Assembly (NCBI GenBank): GCA_021795275.1
Contig: JAJYPO010000020.1
Coordinates: 1-18,952 of the forward strand
Reading direction: 5' to 3'
Origin: Nitrospirota bacterium
GTDB lineage: Bacteria; Nitrospirota_A; Leptospirillia; Leptospirillales; Leptospirillaceae
Length of the DNA stretch: 18,952 nt
Shown piece after piece: positions 5,425 through 12,883 of this stretch (its first letter is position 1; the number at the start of each line of letters is the position of its first letter). The notes below the pieces were generated by a model, which ran no database searches, had not been told where the DNA came from, and saw only the letters and a program-made list of their open reading frames with translations. The translations under genes were made by a program, and so were the position numbers.

Positions 5425-6249
5425 TCAGATTCTCGGAGCCGGAAAGTCGGTCGAGGCGGGCGGGGCCGGGGCCGGAAGCGCGGGGGCTTCGGAGAGTCCC
5501 TCCGGGGCGTTAACAGGTCCGGAGGAGAGGGTGGGGGGAGGGGACGGCAGGGACTTCTCCGCTCCCTTGAGAATCACGATTTCCACCCTTCTGTTTTTCT
5601 GACGATCGGCATCGGAGTCGTTCGGAACGAGTGGACGATACTGACTGTAGCCCGCTGCGCTGGCCTGGCGTGGATCGATTGGCCCCAGGGCAATCAGCTC
5701 CGTCAGGACATTGACGGCTCGCATGGTAGACAAGGCCCAGTTGTTCTTGTAACGGCCCCGGATCGGGACATTGTCGGTGTGTCCCTCGACCCGGATCGGT
5801 CTTTTGGTCCGCACGAGGATCCCGGCGATGTTTCTGAGGGTCGGAAGGGCCTCCTTCCGGACGGCCGCATGACCGGAACGAAAGAGGAAGGCCGCCTGGA
5901 TCCGGATCCGGATCCCCTGGCTGGTCTGGACGACCTTCATCGCCCCATGGGAGGAGGATTTTTCCTGGATCAGCTGCATGGCCCGGAAAAGGACCGTCCT
6001 GACCTGGGGCGAGGCCTTTCCCGCCTGGGTCCGGTTGTGGGGAATGATGATGTGAAGGTGTTCATTTAAGGTCTGATGGTTGAAGGTGGCGACGATGGCA
6101 TGGGAAAGGACCCTGTACTTGCCGGTGTTGACCGCGGAGATGGCGTACATCATCACGAAGAAGGTGAAGAGGAGGGTGATGAAGTCGGCATAGGAGACCA
6201 GCCACCTTTCGAGGTTTTCATGTTCCTCGTGCTTGGCCTTCTTGGCCAT
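5425..6249 (-). CDS. motB: Flagellar motor stator protein MotB
   Basis: MotB anchors the stator to peptidoglycan and carries the ion-binding aspartate. The 274-residue protein starts with a basic cytoplasmic tail, then WLVSYADFITLLFTFFVMMYAISA, with the conserved Asp at residue 22 at the start of the single membrane helix. The plug and linker region follows at about 42-75. The OmpA-like peptidoglycan-binding domain covers about 112-227, with EGHTDNVPI (155-163) and R..NRRVEIVI (217-226). The last 40 residues (235-274) are a proline/alanine tail longer than in E. coli MotB. It follows motA by 27 bases with GGGGAG upstream of ATG. Proton or sodium use cannot be told from this sequence by eye. 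Confidence 0.95.
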   Translation of the reverse strand: MAKKAKHEEHENLERWLVSYADFITLLFTFFVMMYAISAVNTGKYRVLSHAIVATFNHQTLNEHLHIIIPHNRTQAGKASPQVRTVLFRAMQLIQEKSSSHGAMKVVQTSQGIRIRIQAAFLFRSGHAAVRKEALPTLRNIAGILVRTKRPIRVEGHTDNVPIRGRYKNNWALSTMRAVNVLTELIALGPIDPRQASAAGYSQYRPLVPNDSDADRQKNRRVEIVILKGAEKSLPSPPPTLSSGPVNAPEGLSEAPALPAPAPPASTDFPAPRI

Positions 6250-6276
6250 GATCCGCTCCCCTCAATCCTCCGCCGT

Positions 6277-7071
6277 CTACTTGCCTTTGCGGTAGGTCTG
6301 CTCGTACTTGACCCGCTCGGCCTCGTTCAGAAATCCCAAAAGGCGCTCCTCGATCATCCCGGGGTTTTCCCCCTGGCCGATCCCCACGAGTCCGTCCACG
6401 ATGATCTCCCGGATCTTTCCCTCCGTCCGGGCCTTGAGCTTGAGTTTGCCTCCGATGGGAAGATAGACGAGGTTTGCTGATCCCACCCCGTAGACCGTCG
6501 CCACGAATGCCGTGGCAATTCCTTCGGCCAGCTTGTTCGGATCCCCCATGTTGCTCATGACATGGATGAGCCCCAGGACGGCGCCAAGGATTCCGATGGT
6601 CGGGGCATACCCACCCGCCGATTCATAGACCTTGAAGGCGACCCCCTCCTCCTCTTCGATATAATGGGCCTCGACCTCAAGAGCCTCGCGGACCTTGGTG
6701 ATCTCGGTGCCGTCCATGACCATCCGGACCCCCCGGGCAAAGAAGGGATCGGCCTTGATCTCCGGATCCTCGAGGTGGGCTTCAAGCTTCAGGAGTCCTT
6801 CCTTCCGGCTGGTCTTGGAAAGATCCTGGATCTTCTGGATGACGGGTCCCGGATCCCCGCCCTTCGAAAAGAAGATCCGCGGGACCAGCTTGACGGACTT
6901 CATCACGAACCCCAGGGGAAACTGGAGAAGGGTCGCCCCGAAGGTCCCCCCGAAGACGATCATCGCGGCTGTGGGCTGGATGATTGTCGACAGGGGGAGC
7001 CCCTCCAGAGTGGCTCCCAGAAGAATCCCCCCCAGTCCCAGAAGCAGTCCGAGGATCGTTGTGATATCCAT
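6277..7071 (-). CDS. motA: Flagellar motor stator protein MotA
   Basis: MotA surrounds MotB in the inner-membrane stator channel and pushes on FliG. The 264-residue length is that of the short MotA/PomA type (E. coli MotA is 295). Four membrane segments lie at about residues 2-20, 30-50, 155-175 and 188-208. The large cytoplasmic loop holds the charged face (FARGVRMVMDGTEITKVREAL, about 111-131). GYAPTIGILGAVLGLI (155-170) includes the conserved channel proline (157). GGGGGA upstream of the ATG serves as ribosome site, 32 bases after cheW. It is paired with motB as usual and follows the chemotaxis genes in the same unit. Confidence 0.95.
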   Translation of the reverse strand: MDITTILGLLLGLGGILLGATLEGLPLSTIIQPTAAMIVFGGTFGATLLQFPLGFVMKSVKLVPRIFFSKGGDPGPVIQKIQDLSKTSRKEGLLKLEAHLEDPEIKADPFFARGVRMVMDGTEITKVREALEVEAHYIEEEEGVAFKVYESAGGYAPTIGILGAVLGLIHVMSNMGDPNKLAEGIATAFVATVYGVGSANLVYLPIGGKLKLKARTEGKIREIIVDGLVGIGQGENPGMIEERLLGFLNEAERVKYEQTYRKGK

Positions 7072-7103
7072 GAAATTCCCCCGAAGATCGGACTATTTGC
7101 CGT

Positions 7104-7661
7104 CTAGCGCCTTCCCGCATCCTTCTGGATCGCCGCAAGAAGCTTTTGGAGATCCAGGAGGACCACCAGATTCTCCCCGAGATGGGCCACACCGGCCATC
7201 ACAGCATCGAGGACATTTCCAAGTCCGATTCCTTCGTTCTTTTCGATCTTCTCCCGGCCGATCCGGATGACCTGATAGACCTGGTCCACCGCAAGGCCGA
7301 CCGTGAGCCCTTCATGAAAGACGACAATGGTCCTGGCCTCCTCCGCGTCGGTCGTGGGAAGGGGAAAGCCGAATCGCTTTCGAAGGTTGATCACGGGAAG
7401 AATCTTCCCCCGGAGGTTCATGACCCCCTCCACGAAATAGGGGGCCTTGGGCACCCGCGTCACTTCCGAAATCCGGTTGATCTCATGAACGTTCATGACA
7501 TCGAGGGCATATTCCTCCTCACCCAGCCGGAAGCTCACCAGCTGGAGGATCCCCTCCCCGAAGTCCACCCCGCCCGGAACCCCGGAAATTTCCCGGGACA
7601 ATTCCCTGGTTGCCTCTTCCTGTCTTCCGAAAGGCGCAATGGCCATCCCTGTCGTTTCCAT
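7104..7661 (-). CDS. cheW: Chemotaxis coupling protein CheW
   Basis: CheW links receptors to the kinase CheA in the cytoplasmic signalling array. The 185-residue product has a single CheW domain from about 36 to 178: LQLVSFRLGEEEYALDVMNVHEINR, then VEGVMNLRGKILPVINLRKRFG (the hallmark block, 78-98), then a second half TIVVFHEGLTVGLAVDQVYQVIRI. An N-terminal extension of about 35 residues has no motif. The start (ATG, AGGAG seven bases upstream) is 36 bases after the receptor gene. A perfect 12-base palindrome (AGAGGATCCTCT, 7687-7698) sits at the receptor stop just upstream. Confidence 0.95.
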   Translation of the reverse strand: METTGMAIAPFGRQEEATRELSREISGVPGGVDFGEGILQLVSFRLGEEEYALDVMNVHEINRISEVTRVPKAPYFVEGVMNLRGKILPVINLRKRFGFPLPTTDAEEARTIVVFHEGLTVGLAVDQVYQVIRIGREKIEKNEGIGLGNVLDAVMAGVAHLGENLVVLLDLQKLLAAIQKDAGRR

Positions 7662-7697
7662 CAGTGCACTCCTGGATAGGGGATCAAGAGGATCCTC

Positions 7698-9392
7698 TCA
7701 GACTTTGAAGCGAGACAGATAATCGTTGAGTTCTTCCATCTGCTTCTGGAGACCTTCGCCGGCCTGGACCGCTCCGGAGACATTTTCCACCGTCTCCCTG
7801 GCATCGCGGGCCGTCTGGTCGACGACCTTCCCGACCTGAGAAATGGCCTGGGTCTGCTGTCCGGTCGTCTCGGCGATCTGGTTCACCCGGCCGGAGACGT
7901 CTGAGGAGGAGGCCACAATCCGGGAAAACACCTCTGCGGTCTTCTTTGTCTCCCCGATCAGAAGCTTCATCTCCTTCGATCCCCGGTCCATCACTTTGAC
8001 CGACTGGTCGGTCAACCCCTGGAGCTGGGAGATGGTCTCGGAAATTTCCCGGGTGGAGCGCGTCGTCCTCTCCGCAAGCTTTCTGACCTCGTCTGCGACC
8101 ACCGCGAACCCTCGTCCCTGTTCTCCCGCCCGGGCCGCTTCAATGGCGGCATTCAAAGCCAGAAGGTTGGTCTGTTCGGCGATCTCGTTGATGATGTTGA
8201 CGATCTGGGAGATCTGGTCCGATCGTTTCCCCAGATCGAGGATCTTTTCCCCGGCTTCGGAGATAACCGTCTCGATGCGGGAAAGTTCCCGGACCATTTC
8301 GGAGACCGTTTCCCCGCCGGCATTGGCTTCCTGGCTCGCCCGGGCCGAGATCTCGGAGACGGCCCGGGTGACACGGGCCACATCGGCCAGGGATCGGCCC
8401 AGTTCGTCGACGGCAGTCTTGGCCATCTCGATCTGCTGCATCTGGGTGGTCGACTTGCCACGGATGGATTCGAGGGAGAGGATCATGTTGCGGGACCCCT
8501 CGCCCACGCACTCCGACTCGTTTGCCACCTTCTTCACAAGGTCACGGAGATTGTCGACCATCCGGCCGAAATGATTGACCAGATCCCCCACCTCATCCCC
8601 GGCCGTGCTCGTCAGGTGCTGGGTCAGGTCCCCTTCGGCCGTCTTCCCGATGACCCGGACGAGTTCCCCCAGCGGCCGGACGGCGATCATCCGGACCAGA
8701 ACGACGAGAAGGAGCAGCAGGATTCCGATCGTGGCCAGGGCATAGACAGCCGCCTGAAGCTTGAGCCGGGAGAGATCTCCCTCGAAGGAACTCCGCTCCA
8801 TGCTCACACGCAGGACGGCGAGAGTCGGTTCATGGGAGGCATACCCGTGGCAGAGGGCGCAGTTTTTTTCGTAACGGACAGGAAAGAGTCTTGTCAGAAC
8901 CGGCTTTCCGTCGACAATCTGTTTGAATGTGGCCGACTTGGCATATTTCACAACATCCTGGAATCGGGGATCACGCGAAAGGGCCTGCTCCTGGTGCTTC
9001 GGATGCAGGAGGTACATCCGGGGGGAATAGGCCTTGTAATGGCGCCAGGTATTGACCTTCTCGATGGCCGTATTGTCGTAGAAGGCCTGGAGTCCATCGG
9101 GCCGGAGGACCTGGACCCTGACGATGCCCGGGAGGGTCTTCTGGTCCACCACAAGCTTCTGAGACAGCGCCGGGGCATTGATGGAATACATGATGGTCCC
9201 CAACCCGCGGACGATCGAATGACCCATCATCGTCATCTTCCCGGTCTCGATCTGGGCGAGGTCAGCCTTTGCCGACCGGTAGAACAGCGTGTAGGTCGCA
9301 CCCAGGACCAGGACGAGAGCCACAGCCGTTGAAAGACCGACCTTCGCCGAAAGTCGCATCCGGATGGAGCTTCTTCTCTCGGGACCGCTCAC
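7698..9392 (-). CDS. Methyl-accepting chemotaxis protein with periplasmic heme c (CxxCH) sensor domain
   Basis: A 564-residue receptor. Membrane helix 1 is at about residues 19-38 and helix 2 at about 214-236. Between them lies a periplasmic sensor of about 175 residues containing NCALCHG: Cys178 and Cys181 could bind heme c covalently, with His182 as axial ligand. The pattern [13 protein letters not shown]...[11 protein letters not shown] resembles the heme-containing PAS-like periplasmic domains known in Geobacter chemoreceptors. A HAMP domain (about 237-290) and a full cytoplasmic signalling hairpin follow, with the CheA/CheW-binding tip [22 protein letters not shown] (403-424, described as a block). 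There is no C-terminal CheR-tethering pentapeptide. The likely input is redox potential or a small heme ligand (O2, NO, CO). The start is GTG with AAGGAGG upstream; ATG at residue 12 is possible. Confidence 0.93.
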   Translation of the reverse strand: MSGPERRSSIRMRLSAKVGLSTAVALVLVLGATYTLFYRSAKADLAQIETGKMTMMGHSIVRGLGTIMYSINAPALSQKLVVDQKTLPGIVRVQVLRPDGLQAFYDNTAIEKVNTWRHYKAYSPRMYLLHPKHQEQALSRDPRFQDVVKYAKSATFKQIVDGKPVLTRLFPVRYEKNCALCHGYASHEPTLAVLRVSMERSSFEGDLSRLKLQAAVYALATIGILLLLLVVLVRMIAVRPLGELVRVIGKTAEGDLTQHLTSTAGDEVGDLVNHFGRMVDNLRDLVKKVANESECVGEGSRNMILSLESIRGKSTTQMQQIEMAKTAVDELGRSLADVARVTRAVSEISARASQEANAGGETVSEMVRELSRIETVISEAGEKILDLGKRSDQISQIVNIINEIAEQTNLLALNAAIEAARAGEQGRGFAVVADEVRKLAERTTRSTREISETISQLQGLTDQSVKVMDRGSKEMKLLIGETKKTAEVFSRIVASSSDVSGRVNQIAETTGQQTQAISQVGKVVDQTARDARETVENVSGAVQAGEGLQKQMEELNDYLSRFKV

Positions 9393-9412
9393 CTTCTCCT
9401 CCTTGGTACAAG

Positions 9413-9431
9413 GGACGCAAAGGATGCGTCC
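9413..9431 (-). repeat. Intercistronic hairpin between cheA and the receptor gene
   Basis: Perfect 7-base arms GGACGCA and TGCGTCC flank a five-base loop within the 48-base gap between cheA and the receptor gene. On the transcript it would fold just before the receptor's ribosome site and could set relative mRNA stability or weakly attenuate read-through. There is no T-run after it, so full termination is unlikely. Confidence 0.5.
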
Positions 9432-9440
9432 ACGAACCGG

Positions 9441-11408
9441 CTAGACACCGGCTTCCAGGCGCTCCGGGGGAACGGAGTCGAGAGGGGTCACACCCTTCTT
9501 CGTCCGCAACGAAACATCCTGGAGGATTTCCCCCACATCGAGAATGATGACGACCCGTCCATCTCCGGTAATCGTCGCTCCGGCCAGCCCCCGGATTTCC
9601 GAAAGGATCTGGCCCATGGACTTGATGACAACTTCTTCCTGGTATGGCAGCCGGTCTACGACCAGCCCCAGGTTCTTGGAACCGACCTGAACGACGACGA
9701 CATATCGGCCTTCGGGAATTCCGGTTCCGTCTCCCTGATGGGGGACCTTGAACTCGTCTCTGAGCCGGATCAGGGGAAGGACCTGCTGTCTCAGGTTCAG
9801 GACCTCACTCCCGGAAAGTGTCTTGATATCCTTTTCGGTAATTTTTACGGTTTCAACAACGCTCGCGAGGGGAATGGCATAAGTTTCCGGTCCGATCGTC
9901 ACCATGAGAGCCTGAATGATGGCGATCGTGAGGGGAAGGCGGATCGTGAAGGTCGAACCCGCTCCCTTCTGGGTGGCAATCTCCACCGAACCGTTGATTT
10001 TGTTGATATTGGTCCGGACCACATCCATCCCGACCCCCCGGCCGGAGACATCGGTCACCTTTTCCGCCGTACTGAAGCCGGGCATGAAAATGATGTTGAC
10101 GGCCTCGGAGTCGGTGAGCCTCGTAGCATCGGCTTCAGTGATGATTCCCTTCTCGACGGCCTTTCTCCTGATTTTCTCCGCATCAATCCCGCGACCGTCG
10201 TCCGAGATCTCGATGACGATCGAATTTCCCTCCTGGTAGGCCGAAATCCGGACAACGCCCTCCGGATTCTTGCCTTGGGCGATTCTGTCGTCGGGCATCT
10301 CGATCCCGTGGTCGATCGAATTCCGGATGATGTGGACCAGGGGATCCCCGATCTCCTCGATGACCGACTTGTCGAGCTCGGTCTCCTCTCCAGAAAGTTC
10401 GAGCCGGAGACTCTTCCCCATCTTCCTCGACAGGTCCCGAACCATGCGCGGAAACTTTCCCAGCACCTTCTTGATGGGCTGCATGCGGGTCTTGATCACG
10501 GCAGTCTGCAGATCTGTGGTCACTCGATTCAGCTGGGAGATTGCCTCGGCGACTTCCTTGATCCTTCGCTCGAAATCGGTCACTCCGTCGATATCGCCCG
10601 AGAGCTTCACCAGACGGTTCCGCCCAAGGACCAGCTCGCCCACGAGGTTCATCACACTGTCAAGACGGCTGATCTCGACCCGGATCGTCTGGTCCGCCTC
10701 TCCCCCGCCTCCTCCTTCGGCCCCTTTCGGGGATCCGGCATCGGCATTCTGGGCCTCCTCCCTTGAGGAGGCAGGACGGACGACCTGAGGACCGTGATGG
10801 GGAACGGGAGAGGAAGGAGCGGCAGGGGGCGGAGGCGCGGCAGAGGGGAGATCTCCGGGAGCTTCCTGGGAGGATGTCTCCTGTGAGGATGCCGTCTCCT
10901 GTGGCATCGGCCGGGTGTCCAGGACCTTCTCCTCCCGGACTGCAGACGCCATCTCCGAATCGGCCCCTCCGGAGGCCTCTCCTAAGGATTCCGAATGCGT
11001 GTCCTCCCCCCACTGGAGGAGGAGATCGAGCTTCATGTTGATGCCGTCGATATCGACATCGGCCTGCTCACCGGTCCGGACTTCATTGACGAGAACCTTG
11101 AGGGCATCCATGGACTCAAGAATGATGTCGATCACCGCCGGCTCGGCCCGCATGTTGCCCGTCCGGAGCTGGTTCAGGACATTCTCCGCGTGATGGGCAA
11201 CCTCCACGATCCGGGTCAAGCCGATGAATCCCGCCGATCCCTTGATACTGTGGGCGGTCCGGAAAATTTCATTGAGGAGGGTCCTGTCTTCCGGATTGTT
11301 TTCAAGCTGGACGAAGTAGTTGTCGAGCCCCTCAAGCATCTCGGAGGCTTCCTGCAGAAAGTCCTGGACAATTTCCTTCATTTCGTCGTTATCGAATCCC
11401 TCGCTCAT
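9441..11408 (-). CDS. cheA: Chemotaxis histidine kinase CheA (no P2 domain)
   Basis: CheA autophosphorylates and passes phosphate to CheY. The 655-residue protein has an HPt domain (about 8-130) with AHSIKGSAGF and phospho-accepting His53. A long proline/serine/alanine/glutamate linker (about 135-238) follows. P3 dimerisation covers about 240-305. The ATPase domain P4 (about 306-492) has the N box (HIIRNSIDHGIE, 359-370), DDGRGID (403-409) and GRGVGMDVV (457-465). A CheW-like P5 runs from about 493 to 632. The P2 CheY-docking domain of E. coli CheA is missing; the linker takes its place, so CheY would meet P1 directly. GGAGG lies seven bases before the ATG, 37 bases after cheY. Confidence 0.97.
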   Translation of the reverse strand: MSEGFDNDEMKEIVQDFLQEASEMLEGLDNYFVQLENNPEDRTLLNEIFRTAHSIKGSAGFIGLTRIVEVAHHAENVLNQLRTGNMRAEPAVIDIILESMDALKVLVNEVRTGEQADVDIDGINMKLDLLLQWGEDTHSESLGEASGGADSEMASAVREEKVLDTRPMPQETASSQETSSQEAPGDLPSAAPPPPAAPSSPVPHHGPQVVRPASSREEAQNADAGSPKGAEGGGGGEADQTIRVEISRLDSVMNLVGELVLGRNRLVKLSGDIDGVTDFERRIKEVAEAISQLNRVTTDLQTAVIKTRMQPIKKVLGKFPRMVRDLSRKMGKSLRLELSGEETELDKSVIEEIGDPLVHIIRNSIDHGIEMPDDRIAQGKNPEGVVRISAYQEGNSIVIEISDDGRGIDAEKIRRKAVEKGIITEADATRLTDSEAVNIIFMPGFSTAEKVTDVSGRGVGMDVVRTNINKINGSVEIATQKGAGSTFTIRLPLTIAIIQALMVTIGPETYAIPLASVVETVKITEKDIKTLSGSEVLNLRQQVLPLIRLRDEFKVPHQGDGTGIPEGRYVVVVQVGSKNLGLVVDRLPYQEEVVIKSMGQILSEIRGLAGATITGDGRVVIILDVGEILQDVSLRTKKGVTPLDSVPPERLEAGV

Positions 11409-11445
11409 CGTCCAACCTCCACCCGTCCTCTCCCGGCCCCGGGAG

Positions 11446-11829
11446 TTACTTTTCCTTGAAGATCTTTTTCACCTTCTCGTCGAGTGTCGCCACGGTGAAG
11501 GGCTTGACGATGTAGTTCGACACGCCGGCCTTGATCGCCTCGACGATATTTTCCTGCTTGGCCTCCGCGGTCACCATAAGGAACGGAATATCCTTGATCT
11601 GCGGTGTCGCCCGAACCTTCCGCAAAAGATCGATCCCCGTCATGTTCGGCATGTTCCAGTCGCTGACAACGAAATCAAACCTCTCTACGATCAGGCGGTC
11701 ATAGGCCCTCTGGCCATCCTCCGCCTCTTCGATATTCGTGAAACCGATCTGGCGAAGGGTGTTCTTGACGATCCGGCGCATCGTGGAAAAGTCATCCACA
11801 ACCAGAACCTTCATCCCAAAATTGATCAT
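11446..11829 (-). CDS. cheY: Chemotaxis response regulator CheY
   Basis: CheY-P binds the flagellar switch and changes rotation. With the start at the ATG at 11829 the protein is 127 residues and the key residues carry the same numbers as in E. coli CheY: Asp12 and Asp13 (metal), Asp57 (VVSDWNMP, phosphorylation), Thr87 (MVTAEA) and Lys109 (VKPF). An upstream GTG at 11847 would add six residues, but GGAG lies five bases before the ATG and overlaps that extension, so the ATG is preferred. It is the first gene of the che-mot unit, following a 191-base spacer that holds a promoter. No cheZ, cheC or cheX gene for dephosphorylation is in the window. Confidence 0.97.
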   Translation of the reverse strand: MINFGMKVLVVDDFSTMRRIVKNTLRQIGFTNIEEAEDGQRAYDRLIVERFDFVVSDWNMPNMTGIDLLRKVRATPQIKDIPFLMVTAEAKQENIVEAIKAGVSNYIVKPFTVATLDEKVKKIFKEK

Positions 11830-11933
11830 CGGAACTCCTTCCTTCACTCTATTGATACCGGCCGGACAGGATCTTTCGGCCCCGGCCTGTACGCCGTTCC
11901 GGACCGACAGGGTCCCGCTCCTTCCGATAGTCT

Positions 11934-11962
11934 CTTATCGGACACAATGTGACAGTTCTCAA
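11934..11962 (-). promoter_or_regulatory. Promoter of the cheY-cheA-mcp-cheW-motAB unit (sigma-70 or sigma-28 reading)
   Basis: On the minus strand TTGAGA (11957-11962) and GATAAG (11934-11939) are separated by exactly 17 bases, a good sigma-70 layout (5/6 and 4/6 matches). The same -10 region also reads CCGATAA (11935-11941), the core of the sigma-28 (FliA) -10 element GCCGATAA, though the sigma-28 -35 element TAAA is poor. An inverted repeat CCGATA-N6-TATCGG (11924-11941) overlaps it. Sigma-28 control of che and mot genes is usual, and fliA is the gene just upstream. The start would lie near 11927, giving a leader of about 100 bases. Confidence 0.6.
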
Positions 11963-12020
11963 CCTCCCTGTTCAGGATCACGACCGCGAGCCTCCCGTTA
12001 TGGCCGGAAGAACTTGCGAA

Positions 12021-12758
12021 TCACTCTCCGGAAGGGTGAGACGCTTCCTCCATCGTCTTTCTGAGGATGGATTTGACAGCCCGAAGGGCCTGGGCATGGA
12101 TTTGGGAGACACGCGATTCGCTGACCTCGAGAACCTGGGCCACTTCCTTCATCGTCAGCTCTTCGTAGTAATAAAGGGTCAGGACCAGCCGCTGCTTATC
12201 CGGAATGGATTCAAGCGCCTGCGTAAGCTTCTCCACAGCGTCGACACGGATCAGCTGTCCAAGGGGATCCTCCTGGCGGGTTTCAGGAAGCCTGTCGCCC
12301 AGGGACTCCCCCTCTGTCTCCTCCGGAGAGAAAAATTCGTCAAGGGAAAGGGCCGGGTGGGTATCGATCTCCCAGAGAAGCTGGGCCATCGCCTCGTCCG
12401 AAAGCCCCATCTTCCTGGCGATTTCATCTTCTCGCGGCTCCCGGCCGAGCTCCTTCTCCAAAAGTGTCCGGATGGCCTGAACCTCGGATTGCTTTTCGCG
12501 CACAGATCTCGGAACCCAGTCCATGGACCGGATTTCATCGAGCATGGCTCCCCGAATCCTGTGTTCGGCCATGGTCTTGAACTTGAGCCCGCGGGAAGGG
12601 TCGAATCGCCGGGCGCTTTCCACAAGGCTCTGGAGCCCGACGCTGATCAGGTCCTCCACCCCGATTTCGGGAGGGAGGCGGTGCGCATATCTCATGGCGT
12701 GATACTTGATCGTCCCGGCGAATTCCTTGATCATCGCCTCATCGAGTTCCAAGGCCAT
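12021..12758 (-). CDS. fliA: Flagellar sigma factor FliA (sigma-28)
   Basis: FliA directs RNA polymerase to late flagellar and chemotaxis promoters. The 245-residue product has region 2 with DLISVGLQSLVESARRFDPSRG and the family signature IRGAMLDEIRSMDWVPRSVR (68-87), region 3 at about 90-140, and region 4 with IPDKQRLVLTLYYYEELTMKEVAQVLEVSESRVSQIHAQAL (about 185-225). It lacks region 1, as expected for this group. The ATG at 12758 has AAGG six bases upstream; Met9 with GAGG is a weaker alternative. It has its own promoter in the 125-base gap after flhG. No anti-sigma factor gene (flgM) is in the window. Confidence 0.96.
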   Translation of the reverse strand: MALELDEAMIKEFAGTIKYHAMRYAHRLPPEIGVEDLISVGLQSLVESARRFDPSRGLKFKTMAEHRIRGAMLDEIRSMDWVPRSVREKQSEVQAIRTLLEKELGREPREDEIARKMGLSDEAMAQLLWEIDTHPALSLDEFFSPEETEGESLGDRLPETRQEDPLGQLIRVDAVEKLTQALESIPDKQRLVLTLYYYEELTMKEVAQVLEVSESRVSQIHAQALRAVKSILRKTMEEASHPSGE

Positions 12759-12845
12759 CTCCCGCCTTCATGTCAAAAGAGGTCCACCGGAAGGAGTCCT
12801 CACTTTTCCCCAGAAATCCATCAGCACGAATTTGAAACAAAATAC

Positions 12846-12874
12846 ATTCTACCGAATCCACAACTAGTTCACAA
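12846..12874 (-). promoter_or_regulatory. Sigma-70-type promoter of fliA
   Basis: On the minus strand TTGTGA (12869-12874, 4/6) and TAGAAT (12846-12851, 5/6) are separated by 17 bases. The spacer is A+T-richer than the flanking genes. Transcription would begin near 12839, leaving a leader of about 80 bases before fliA. No sigma-54 or sigma-28 element was seen in this gap. fliA may also be reached by read-through from flhG, as no terminator is visible. Confidence 0.6.
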
Positions 12875-12883
12875 CAAGATCCA

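Noticed and set aside
5898..5915. Three tandem GGATCC units
   Set aside because: They lie inside motB and encode part of the conserved GIRIRIQ strand; coding explains them.
7687..7698. Perfect 12-base palindrome AGAGGATCCTCT at the receptor stop
   Set aside because: Too short and isolated to assign a role; no second copy was noticed.
11830..11847. Longer CheY with a GTG start
   Set aside because: The added codons cover the ribosome site of the ATG at 11829, and the shorter form keeps exact E. coli CheY residue numbering.
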